A stretch of 8,890 nt of DNA from CAUZIZ01 sp047514575 (GTDB lineage: Bacteria; Acidobacteriota; UBA6911; RPQK01; JAJDTT01). The position numbers and the translations under genes are program-made. The notes under the pieces were generated by a model that saw only the letters and a list, made by a program, of their open reading frames with translations, had not been told where the DNA came from and did not search any database. Location: contig JAKZYH010000643.1 of assembly GCA_047514575.1 (NCBI GenBank), positions 1-8,890 of the forward strand, in the 5' to 3' direction. The number at the start of each line of letters is the position of its first letter. Positions within the stretch are counted from its first letter, which is position 1. Positions 1 through 6,207 of the stretch are shown here, one piece after another.

Positions 1-897
1 GTCCCTCCGCTGGCGAAAAGTATCGACCATCGAGGCAACCGGGCTCTGATTCCCCTTGAGGGCCTGGATCCCGGCAAACTGCGTGAAGGCGGCCGTGCAG
101 GAGTTTGAATTCACCATGAGTTTGGTTATCTGCTCTGCCAACTGGCGCTTCATGACACCGTATCCCAACCTCCAACCAGTCATGGCATAGGTCTTGGAAA
201 AGCCATCGAGAATGATCGTCTGATCCTTCATTCCGGGAAAAGAGGCGATGCTGTGATGTTCCCCTTCATAGATGATTCGGTTGTACACTTCATCCGAGAG
301 AAACATGACGTCACTTCCGGCAAACCTCTGGACCAGCTGCTCCAAGTCTTCTTTCAGAAGGACTGATCCGGTGGGGTTGTTGGGGGAGTTCAAGATGATC
401 AGCCGGGTCCGATCGTTGGCCGCCTGAATCAACTCCTGGACATCCATACGAAAGTCCAGGGACTCCCGCAGCTGCACCGGTACTGGCCGCGCCCCGACGT
501 ATCGAATCATCGACTCGTAGATGGGAAACCCGGGATCCGGATAGATCACCTCGGATCCCTCTTCGGCCAACGCCAGCAGCACAAAGAACATGATCGGCTT
601 GGCACCTGGCGTCACCACCACCTCGTCCGGATCCACATCGATGCGTCTGGAACTGGAGATCTCCCTGGCAATCGCCTGTCGCAGAGGCAGGATTCCAGCC
701 GAGGGCGTGTAATGGTGCTGCCCCTCGCGCAGAGCGCTTACGGCGGCGTCCACAATCGGTCCCACCGTATCGAAGTCCGGCTCGCCGATCTCCAGATGAA
801 CGATGTCCCTTCCCTCCGCCTCCAGCGCCTTGGCCTTTGCCAGAACCTCGAATGCTGTCTCTGTACCCAGTCGCGACATCCGTTCGGCCAGAATCAT
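1..897 (-). CDS. Class I/II PLP-dependent aminotransferase (aspartate aminotransferase-like), 3' end missing
   Basis: A cytoplasmic fold-type I aminotransferase that moves an amino group from an amino acid to a 2-oxo acid using pyridoxal phosphate. The visible 299 codons start MILAERMSRLGTETAFEVL and carry the family landmarks in order: the substrate-loop motif EIGEPDF (36-42), HHYTPSAG (61-68), NSPNNPTG (170-177), SDEVY (201-205) with the Asp that contacts the pyridine nitrogen, and SKTYAMTGWRLG with the Schiff-base lysine at K235. That lysine position matches the Thermus-type (subgroup I-gamma) enzymes, which run to about 385-400 residues, so roughly 90 C-terminal residues, including the substrate-binding Arg, lie outside the window. 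The ATG at 897 is preceded by one codon and then an in-frame TGA, so it is the most upstream ATG possible; a second Met seven codons in is less likely. There is no Shine-Dalgarno, but a promoter sits directly against the start. Substrate specificity (aspartate, aromatic or branched-chain) cannot be read from this part. Confidence 0.95.
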   Translation of the reverse strand, partial: MILAERMSRLGTETAFEVLAKAKALEAEGRDIVHLEIGEPDFDTVGPIVDAAVSALREGQHHYTPSAGILPLRQAIAREISSSRRIDVDPDEVVVTPGAKPIMFFVLLALAEEGSEVIYPDPGFPIYESMIRYVGARPVPVQLRESLDFRMDVQELIQAANDRTRLIILNSPNNPTGSVLLKEDLEQLVQRFAGSDVMFLSDEVYNRIIYEGEHHSIASFPGMKDQTIILDGFSKTYAMTGWRLGYGVMKRQLAEQITKLMVNSNSCTAAFTQFAGIQALKGNQSPVASMVDTFRQRRD

Positions 898-904
898 GCG
901 TCAT

Positions 905-933
905 ATTGTCGGGGCTGACCTGCTACCCGTCAA
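905..933 (-). promoter_or_regulatory. Sigma70-type promoter for the aminotransferase, abutting its start codon
   Basis: Read on the minus strand, TTGACG (933-928, 5 of 6 consensus bases) is followed by a 17-bp spacer and GACAAT (910-905, 4 of 6). Transcription would begin 6-8 bases downstream, at about 898-896, which is the start codon of the aminotransferase at 897. This would make the mRNA leaderless and would explain why no Shine-Dalgarno precedes the ATG. It is a pattern match only. Confidence 0.55.
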
Positions 934-976
934 GAGCACAACTGTGCCGCCGACACCGCAGGGTCTTTGATAGGCA

Positions 977-1000
977 CCAAAGTATCGGAATCGTCTTTGG
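977..1000. repeat. Imperfectly spaced inverted repeat next to the extended -10 element
   Basis: CCAAAG (977-982) and CTTTGG (995-1000) are perfect 6-bp inverted arms around a 12-base centre. A further CTTTG at 965-969 also pairs with the left arm. The right arm overlaps the TG of the extended -10, so a protein bound here could block that promoter. Six-base arms can arise by chance, and no regulator gene is visible in the window. Confidence 0.25.
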
Positions 1001-1006
1001 TATAAT
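998..1006 (+). promoter_or_regulatory. Extended -10 promoter for the acetyltransferase-symporter pair
   Basis: TGGTATAAT at 998-1006 is a perfect extended -10 element (TGn plus TATAAT). No good -35 lies at normal spacing, as is common for extended -10 promoters; TTGATA at 967-972 is too far upstream. Transcription would start near 1013 and give a leader of about 100 bases before the TTG start at 1113. The -10 directly abuts an inverted repeat at 977-1000. Confidence 0.6.
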
Positions 1007-1101
1007 CCATGGGATTTGCCACCAGCCGACTCACTGGGACTGAGTAGGCAGCTGATGTCAAACCATGTAGATCCACCAGTTTCCGCCGCTCCTATTAGCT
1101 T

Positions 1102-1106
1102 GGAGG
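1102..1106 (+). promoter_or_regulatory. Shine-Dalgarno that fixes a TTG start
   Basis: GGAGG lies six bases upstream of the TTG at 1113. No ATG in this frame has comparable spacing, so this site is the main support for the non-ATG start of the acetyltransferase gene. Confidence 0.75.
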
Positions 1107-1112
1107 AATCCA

Positions 1113-2036
1113 TTGATACAACCACAAGAAGGACTCCCCAGCCGAACGGTCGATACGCCTTCCGGACCCCTTCGGATTCAGGCGCTGACGTCAATGCCCG
1201 AAATGAAGGAGGTCGTTCGCTTGGAAGAGGAGATCTGGGGATATGGTCGTCCGGGCTCCGACCCTCCCTATCCAGCCCGTGCCTTGTTCGCTTTCTCGGA
1301 GAGCGGAGGGTTGGTAGCCGGCGCCTTCTCCGGAGACAAACTCGTGGCCTTTGCGGCGGCCTGGCAGGGCGTCGAGCCGAAATCGAAAATGCGTTATCTT
1401 CACAGCCAGTTGGTCGGAGTGCTTGGCACACATCGCCACCTGGGTATCGGGTTTCAGCTCAAGCTTTACCAACGAGACTTTGCAATTCAGGAGGGCCTGG
1501 ATCTGGTCAAGTGGACCTTCGATCCTCTATTGAGCACCAATGCCAATCTGAACCTGAGAAAGCTGGGAGCGATCATCAGCGTCTACGCCCCCAGTTACTA
1601 CGGAGACCTGCAGAGTCAGTTCACCGCTGGCCTGGCCTCCGATCGAGTCTGGGTCTCATGGTACGTGCGCTCCCGTCGAGTCCGGGAACGTTTGAGTTCA
1701 GCCCCTTCTCCTCCCTCAGATCCGGACGCACCGGCGGTCACGAAAGTGGGAGCTGCCTCGACCTCAGACCCGGAGCTGTTGTCTTTAGCTGAGTACGATT
1801 TGGGCCGATCGGAACCCAGCCTGCTTCTGGAGATTCCCGCGGATTTCGCCAAAATCCGAACTCAGGATCTGAGCCTGGCCCTCGACTGGCAAACGAAGAT
1901 CCGGAATCTTTGTCTACACTATTTCGGACGTGGCTACATCGCCAGCGATTTTTTCGTTCGCCCCGGGAAACGAACCCGGACATCTTACTTGTTGACATGC
2001 ACTGCTCTCGATCAGATCCTGGAATCGGATCGCTAA
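1113..2036 (+). CDS. GNAT-superfamily acetyltransferase, COG3375-like, TTG start
   Basis: A predicted cytoplasmic acyl-CoA-dependent N-acyltransferase of 307 residues. The N-terminal half is a GNAT fold: beta strand GDKLVAFAAAW (74-84), then HSQLVGVLGTHRHLGIG (97-113), where R108-H-L-G-I-G113 is the (R/Q)xxGxG/A acetyl-CoA pyrophosphate loop, and VKWTFDPLLSTNANLNLRKL (132-151). That last stretch and the C-terminal block LLLEIPADF...FGRGYIASDFFV (237-282) are features I recognise from the COG3375 'predicted acetyltransferase' group. Between them, about 190-235 is a Ser/Pro/Asp-rich linker. The TTG start is chosen for its GGAGG Shine-Dalgarno. It is the first gene after the extended -10 promoter and lies 113 bp upstream of the symporter, so co-transcription is likely. 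The acceptor substrate is not known. In other bacteria COG3375 members often sit near N-acyl amino acid racemase and peptidase genes, which suggests, but does not show, an amino-acid-type acceptor. Confidence 0.9.
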   Translation: MIQPQEGLPSRTVDTPSGPLRIQALTSMPEMKEVVRLEEEIWGYGRPGSDPPYPARALFAFSESGGLVAGAFSGDKLVAFAAAWQGVEPKSKMRYLHSQLVGVLGTHRHLGIGFQLKLYQRDFAIQEGLDLVKWTFDPLLSTNANLNLRKLGAIISVYAPSYYGDLQSQFTAGLASDRVWVSWYVRSRRVRERLSSAPSPPSDPDAPAVTKVGAASTSDPELLSLAEYDLGRSEPSLLLEIPADFAKIRTQDLSLALDWQTKIRNLCLHYFGRGYIASDFFVRPGKRTRTSYLLTCTALDQILESDR

Positions 2037-2149
2037 GTACTCTAGTGCATACATACGGTGGTATGAACCGGCCCTCGGAATCTCCTGGCACAAACGATCC
2101 CCTCGGACCTGATTGAACTGGCTTTTTCCCGCTGGAGAATTTCGAATCT

Positions 2150-3616
2150 ATGGGATTCACGACCCTCGACTACGTCGTCGTTCTCCTCTATCTGGCAGGC
2201 ACCGCCCTCTTCGGGATCTTTGTGGGCCGGGGCCAGAAGAACATCAACGACTATTTCCTGGCCGGCAGAGCGGTTCCCTGGTGGATGATCTGTTTTTCGA
2301 TCGTCGCCACCGAGACCAGTACCCTGACCTTCATTGGTGCTCCAGCCCTTTCCTACGCAGGCAACCTGACGTTCCTGCAGGTCGTCTTCGGATATATCAT
2401 CGGACGCGTTCTAGTCAGCATGCTGCTCCTACCTGCCTACTTTCGAGGCCAGATCCAAACCGCCTACCAGGTCCTGTTGTCTCGCTTCGGGAATCGGGTA
2501 AGAAGCTTTTCGGCGCTTCTTTTCCTGATTTACCGTTCTCTGGCCGATGGTGTCAGGCTCTTTTCCGCCGGTCTGGTTCTCTCCGTAGCGACAGGCATTC
2601 CCGACACGTGGGCAGTCCTGCTGATTGGTGCAATTACGGCGCTTTACACGTTCTACGGGGGCTTCCTGGCAGTGGTCTGGAACGACGTTATCCAACTCGG
2701 CATTTATCTAGTTGGTGCCGCCATCGCTTTCCAGCTCCTCCTGGAAAGGATTCCGGGAGGATGGTCTGATTTCCTGCTTTGGGCAGAGACCTCGGGCAAG
2801 CTGCAGGTTCTCGACTTCAGTTTCAGACTCAGCTCTCCCTACACCTTCTGGTCGGGCCTTATCGGAGGTGCTTTCCTGACCCTTGCGACTCACGGAACAG
2901 ACCAGATGATGGTGCAGCGTTACCTGGCCAGCGGCTCGTTGCGTCGGAGCCAGATGGCGTTGATAGCCGGTGGCGTGGTCGTCTTCCTGCAGTTTTCCCT
3001 CTTTCTGGTCATCGGAGTGATGCTCTACAGGTTCTACCAGTTGTTCCCACTTGAGAGCACGCTGGAGCAGACAGACCGGATCTTTCCGACCTTCATCGTT
3101 CAGGAAATGCCGCCCGGAGTCTCTGGACTGGTCATCGCCGCCATCTTCGCCGCGGCCATGTCGACACTCAGCAGTTCCCTCAACTCACTGGCCTCCTCGT
3201 CAATCCATGATTTGTACAAACCCTACGTCCGAAGGGGGCTCTCACCAGAACACCTTCCCGCCGATGCCGGCAGCGCATCGCGCGATCTGAAGCTGTCGCG
3301 GATCTTGACGCTGGCTTGGTGCGCCCTGCTGATCGCAATCTCTCTGCTGGCCCGAAACTGGGGATCTGTGCTGGAAGTGGGGCTAACCATCACCAGCGTC
3401 ACTATCGGCAGCGTTCTCGGGATCTTTGCCCTTGGCACCTGGTCCACGAGGGTAAGACAGACCGGAGGCCTGGTCGGCATGGTCTCGGGACTGTTGGTTA
3501 TGGTCGTGATTCACGCCAGCGGCACCGTGGCCTGGCCCTGGTACGTCCTGCTGGGATCATCAGTAACGTTTGCCGTCGGAATGCTGTCGGCGACGATCCG
3601 CCGCGCCTGGAGATGA
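2150..3616 (+). CDS. Sodium:solute symporter (SSS family), substrate unknown
   Basis: An inner-membrane transporter of the LeuT fold that couples solute uptake to sodium entry. The 488 residues fall in the usual SSS range and contain about 13 hydrophobic segments, beginning near residues 6-24 and ending near 461-480. Family landmarks are DYFLAGRAVPWW (34-45) leading into a helix with IVATETSTLTFIGAPALSYAGN (51-72, the TM1 substrate/sodium region), TFYGGFLAVVWNDVIQ (167-182), and AAIFAAAMSTLSSSLNSLAS (330-349), the conserved segment whose Ser/Thr residues form the Na2 site. The motifs resemble proline/pantothenate/multivitamin-type SSS members, but substrate cannot be assigned. The ATG at 2150 has GGAG 12 bases upstream, a rather long spacing. 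No separate promoter is evident in the 113-bp gap after the acetyltransferase, so the two are probably one operon. The stop at 3614-3616 faces msrAB convergently. Confidence 0.94.
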   Translation: MGFTTLDYVVVLLYLAGTALFGIFVGRGQKNINDYFLAGRAVPWWMICFSIVATETSTLTFIGAPALSYAGNLTFLQVVFGYIIGRVLVSMLLLPAYFRGQIQTAYQVLLSRFGNRVRSFSALLFLIYRSLADGVRLFSAGLVLSVATGIPDTWAVLLIGAITALYTFYGGFLAVVWNDVIQLGIYLVGAAIAFQLLLERIPGGWSDFLLWAETSGKLQVLDFSFRLSSPYTFWSGLIGGAFLTLATHGTDQMMVQRYLASGSLRRSQMALIAGGVVVFLQFSLFLVIGVMLYRFYQLFPLESTLEQTDRIFPTFIVQEMPPGVSGLVIAAIFAAAMSTLSSSLNSLASSSIHDLYKPYVRRGLSPEHLPADAGSASRDLKLSRILTLAWCALLIAISLLARNWGSVLEVGLTITSVTIGSVLGIFALGTWSTRVRQTGGLVGMVSGLLVMVVIHASGTVAWPWYVLLGSSVTFAVGMLSATIRRAWR

Positions 3617-3833
3617 TCTGGAACGCCAGGGGAGGGTCGCGGATCACAGCTCAGTTCCGCTCCCGGCTGCGCTGGATCACTCAGGGAGAAACTTTCGTCA
3701 GGAATAGGAAGGATTGCGCTGTTGTCCAGCTCTATCCTCGGAACTTGGCCTCAGGTTGCAGACCGTTCAAGTCGTTCGCGGCTCTGCCGGATTCGGCTTC
3801 GGCGCACGACGTTGGAAGACTGCGAGGCTGGGC
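3617..3833. other. Convergent intergenic spacer
   Basis: These 217 bp separate the ends of the symporter and msrAB genes. No convincing reading frame is present, and I see no strong GC hairpin followed by a T-run for either strand. Short matches such as GCCG/CGGC around 3788-3799 have only 4-bp stems. Termination here is either Rho-dependent or uses a structure too weak to call by eye. Confidence 0.5.
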
Positions 3834-4952
3834 TCAGTCGAAGAGACGGGCCTCTTCGTCGTAGCCTTCGGCTTGCAGCTGCTCCTTGGGTACAAATCGA
3901 AGAGACGCAGAGTTGATGCAATACCTGAGGCCCGTGGGCGCCGGTCCATCGGGGAAGACGTGCCCCAGGTGGGAGTCTGCCTTCTTGCTCCGGACCTCGG
4001 TCCGAACCATGAAAAAGGTTCGGTCCTTCTTTTCCAGTATACTCTTTGAATCGATGGGCTTCGTAAAGCTGGGCCAACCGGTACCAGATTTGAATTTGTC
4101 GGCTGAACTGAAGAGGGGCTCTCCACTGACCACGTCCACGTAGATTCCCTCCGCCTTGTTGTCCCAGTACTCGTTGCCAAAGGCGGGTTCGGTCCCATCC
4201 TTCTGCGTCACCCGATACTGAATCTGGGTGAGGCTGGAGCGCAGGGCAGCGTCGTCCGGCTTCTGATATTCAACTTGCGTCTCAATGTTTAGGTTCATCT
4301 TGGATACCTCGAACCGATTCTCGTTGTTTTTCCAGGCCTTTTCAAGAAACTGATCCCGTCCGGAACCGTATCGATACAATCGATAGCGAATCGAGTGATT
4401 CTTGTAATAGTCCTGGTGGTACTCTTCCGCCCGATGGAACTTCGTCAAGGGCCTGATTTCGGTGACGATCGACTTGTCAAACACACCGGAAGCGACCAGT
4501 TGCTCCTTAGACTTCTCGGCGAGCTGCTTTTGAATTTCATCATGATAGAAGATCCCACTTCGATACTGTGCCCCACGATCCACGAACTGCCCACCACCAT
4601 CAGTGGGATCGATGTGCTTCCAGAACACATGGAGCAGCGCTGAATAGCTCACCTTGTTTGGGTCGAAGATTACCTGGACTGCCTCCAGATGCTGCGTCTT
4701 TCCCGAGGAAACCTGCTTATAGGTGGGGTTGACCTTTTCTCCTCCGGTATAGCCTGAAACCGCCTCAGAGACCCCAGGAACCTTTTCGAAATCCGCCTCG
4801 ACACACCAGAAGCACCCGCCTGCGAAGGTGGCTACTGCCTTGTCAGAATCAGCAACTGCTGGAGTCCCGGCCGAGGCCGAATGCGTCGGCCAACTCTGGA
4901 AAGCAACAGCAATTAAAAGAACAGAAGCAGTGACGAAGACTGCGGATCTCAT
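3834..4952 (-). CDS. msrAB: Exported bifunctional peptide-methionine sulfoxide reductase MsrA-MsrB
   Basis: Reduces both epimers of methionine sulfoxide: the MsrA domain acts on the S form and the MsrB domain on the R form. The 372-residue product has a signal peptide (residues 1 to about 28: MRSAVFV, a hydrophobic core, then HSASA), so it acts outside the cytoplasm. The MsrA domain (about 39-195) has GGCFWCVE with catalytic C47, and YHQDYY at 178-183. The MsrB domain (about 225-355) has GTEPAF, SGTGWPSF (289-296), SHLGHVFPDG (327-336) and RYCINSASLRF with catalytic C345. All four zinc-binding cysteines of the zinc class are absent (D273, S276, S322, A325). A Thr (T291) sits where many MsrB enzymes have their resolving Cys. 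An in-frame ATG at 5006 would add 18 residues, but the ATG at 4952 has a GGAGGA Shine-Dalgarno and the likely promoter overlaps the longer version's start, so 4952 is preferred. No thioredoxin domain is fused. Confidence 0.97.
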   Translation of the reverse strand: MRSAVFVTASVLLIAVAFQSWPTHSASAGTPAVADSDKAVATFAGGCFWCVEADFEKVPGVSEAVSGYTGGEKVNPTYKQVSSGKTQHLEAVQVIFDPNKVSYSALLHVFWKHIDPTDGGGQFVDRGAQYRSGIFYHDEIQKQLAEKSKEQLVASGVFDKSIVTEIRPLTKFHRAEEYHQDYYKNHSIRYRLYRYGSGRDQFLEKAWKNNENRFEVSKMNLNIETQVEYQKPDDAALRSSLTQIQYRVTQKDGTEPAFGNEYWDNKAEGIYVDVVSGEPLFSSADKFKSGTGWPSFTKPIDSKSILEKKDRTFFMVRTEVRSKKADSHLGHVFPDGPAPTGLRYCINSASLRFVPKEQLQAEGYDEEARLFD

Positions 4953-4958
4953 TCGAAC

Positions 4959-4964
4959 TCCTCC
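4959..4964 (-). promoter_or_regulatory. Shine-Dalgarno that fixes the msrAB start
   Basis: On the minus strand GGAGGA (4964-4959) precedes the ATG at 4952 by six bases. The upstream in-frame ATGs at 5006 and 4973 have no comparable site, so this decides the start. Confidence 0.85.
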
Positions 4965-4977
4965 ATTTCTCATCTGA

Positions 4978-5006
4978 ATTATCTCTCCGAATCCATATCC
5001 TTTCAC
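4978..5006 (-). promoter_or_regulatory. Sigma70-type promoter for msrAB
   Basis: On the minus strand GTGAAA (5006-5001, 4 of 6) is followed by a 17-bp spacer and GATAAT (4983-4978, 5 of 6). Transcription would start near 4971, giving a leader of about 19 bases that contains the Shine-Dalgarno. A start codon at 5006 would lie upstream of this transcription start, which supports the shorter protein. An 11-bp near-palindrome, TTCGT-T-ACGAA (5041-5051), lies about 35 bp upstream of the -35 and could be an operator, with weak support. Confidence 0.5.
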
Positions 5007-5116
5007 GACATTCTGATGGATTAGTTCTGGATAGGGCTCATTCGTTACGAACCGAGTGCAAGAACCTGCTCTGACCAGCCCGATTCAAAGCTTTCCATGG
5101 ACACCCTTGTAGGTTA

Positions 5117-5935
5117 TCAAAAGGTCTTCAGGAATTCAGCGCTCCTGCGAACCGCCTCGTCTACCGGCATCACACCGGCGAAAGCCTGGTGAACCGTAAC
5201 GAATCCGACATATGTGATCTCGTCCAGACCCAGAAAGACCTCTTCGAAATCAACGCCCCCTTCCTCCCAGAGACCGATATGCTCCAAGGGTACCTTCCCC
5301 CGTTTCCAGGTGTGCTGAAGCACGGACCCTTGGGGATCCAAGCGGTGGTTCTGGACGTAGACATTGAACAGGAATGGTTCCAGCCGTCGGATTGCTTCTC
5401 TTCCGTAGTCCTCTCCAGCGATCATCCAGTTGGCCGGCTCGTAGACGATTCCAAAGTTGGGCCGCCCTACTCTCTCCAGAACACTCAGGGATCCATCCAG
5501 GGTTTCAAAAAGGCTTGCGCAGTGCGATTGGTGGGCTAGCCGAATCTCCCGCTCAGCAGCCTCGTCCGAGGCCCTTTGAGCCCACGGAAGATCTTCTTCT
5601 CTCTTCATGCAAATACGGATGAGGTCGGACTCCAGCATTTCGGCCAGATCTAGATAGGGAGTAATGTTTCTCAGGCAATCCGGACCATGCTCATCATTTC
5701 TGGGAACGGCGAAGTCGCCGGTTATCATGGAGACTCGAAGACCTACCTTCGAGATCAGCTCTTGCGCCTCCTGTAGCTTCGGCAATGCGGTCTGAATACC
5801 GATCTGGGAGGCACGCATGCAGAGAGCCTCGTACTCATCATTCAGAGCCAGTTCGATGAGTTGGGGCAGACTTAGCTCCGCCTTCTCCTTAGAGCTGAAA
5901 GATTCGGCAACACGGACTGAGAGAGAAAGCTTCAT
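5117..5935 (-). CDS. Sugar phosphate isomerase/epimerase-like TIM-barrel protein
   Basis: A 272-residue, presumably cytoplasmic protein of the xylose isomerase-like TIM-barrel superfamily (AP endonuclease 2/IolE-type), which usually isomerises or epimerises a keto-sugar at a divalent metal. Candidate metal ligands lie at the ends of successive strands: E144 (SLFETLDG), E166 (VYEPANW, where many relatives have Asp), H197 (YVQNHRLD) and H249 (GFVTVHQAF, where the family usually has Glu). The order and spacing fit the family. No signal peptide is seen. The ATG at 5935 has GGAG 11 bases upstream, a weak but usable site. It follows the Gfo/Idh-type oxidoreductase on the same strand after a 272-bp gap. 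Such oxidoreductase-isomerase pairs are typical of sugar, inositol or sugar-acid catabolism. The substrate cannot be told from sequence. msrAB follows 164 bp downstream with its own promoter. Confidence 0.87.
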   Translation of the reverse strand: MKLSLSVRVAESFSSKEKAELSLPQLIELALNDEYEALCMRASQIGIQTALPKLQEAQELISKVGLRVSMITGDFAVPRNDEHGPDCLRNITPYLDLAEMLESDLIRICMKREEDLPWAQRASDEAAEREIRLAHQSHCASLFETLDGSLSVLERVGRPNFGIVYEPANWMIAGEDYGREAIRRLEPFLFNVYVQNHRLDPQGSVLQHTWKRGKVPLEHIGLWEEGGVDFEEVFLGLDEITYVGFVTVHQAFAGVMPVDEAVRRSAEFLKTF

Positions 5936-5989
5936 GGTGTTATCAGCTCCGACAAATTGATTCCTTACGTTCAGGCGATCCCGAGCCCA

Positions 5990-6178
5990 TCAGTCGCTCA
6001 CAGACTTTCCGAGAAACTGCGAGGGGTTAGCAGATTCCAAAGACGACACTTTCAGGTACTCGCTCAGATAGTCTTCAAGAACATCCTGATCGACTTGTTT
6101 GGTTATTTCGAAGAAGAGAGCCGAAACCAGCGGCTTTATCGGCCCAGAAACACCCATTGGAATATCGCTGGGAACCAT
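5990..6178 (-). CDS. Doubtful 62-codon open reading frame between the oxidoreductase and isomerase genes
   Basis: This frame lies wholly inside the 272-bp gap between the two sugar-metabolism genes and has the same orientation. It starts MVPSDIPMGVSGPIK and ends PSQFLGKSVSD; a central stretch (EITKQVDQDVLEDYLSEYLK) looks amphipathic and helical. I do not recognise a family. There is no transmembrane segment, signal or cysteine. Only a weak GAG-type ribosome site precedes the ATG, and an in-frame TGA closes the frame four codons further upstream. Codon use is not obviously different from the neighbours. It may be a small accessory protein, the remnant of a decayed gene, or chance. Confidence 0.25.
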   Translation of the reverse strand: MVPSDIPMGVSGPIKPLVSALFFEITKQVDQDVLEDYLSEYLKVSSLESANPSQFLGKSVSD

Positions 6179-6207
6179 GTCTTTAGCTTCTCAGAAGCCA
6201 TGCCCGG

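Noticed and set aside
311..904. 197-codon minus-strand frame overlapping the aminotransferase.
   Set aside because: It is a different frame of the same strand and gives a low-complexity Gly/Arg-rich product, while the true frame shows all aminotransferase motifs with K235 in place.
1016..1792. 258-codon plus-strand frame overlapping the acetyltransferase.
   Set aside because: It has Ser/Arg-rich content with no family motif; the overlapping frame from 1113 has clear GNAT motifs and a good ribosome site.
1992..1997. Perfect -35-like TTGACA near the end of the acetyltransferase gene, considered as a promoter for the symporter.
   Set aside because: The positions 16-18 bases downstream read AGATCC, GATCCT and ATCCTG, none resembling a -10, so no promoter is supported.
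2052..2065. Small hairpin CATAC-GGTG-GTATG after the acetyltransferase stop, considered as a terminator.
   Set aside because: The stem is five base pairs, AT-containing and without a following T-run, so it would not terminate transcription by the intrinsic route.
3839..3858. Inverted repeat CGAAGAG...CTCTTCG at the 3' end of msrAB, considered as a terminator.
   Set aside because: It is inside the coding sequence (codons for EEARLF), the spacing is six bases and no T-run follows on either strand; the symmetry comes from the codons used.
5041..5051. Near-palindrome TTCGT-T-ACGAA upstream of msrAB, considered as an operator.
   Set aside because: Five-base arms are expected many times by chance in 9 kb, and no second copy or regulator is present; it is noted only in the promoter entry.
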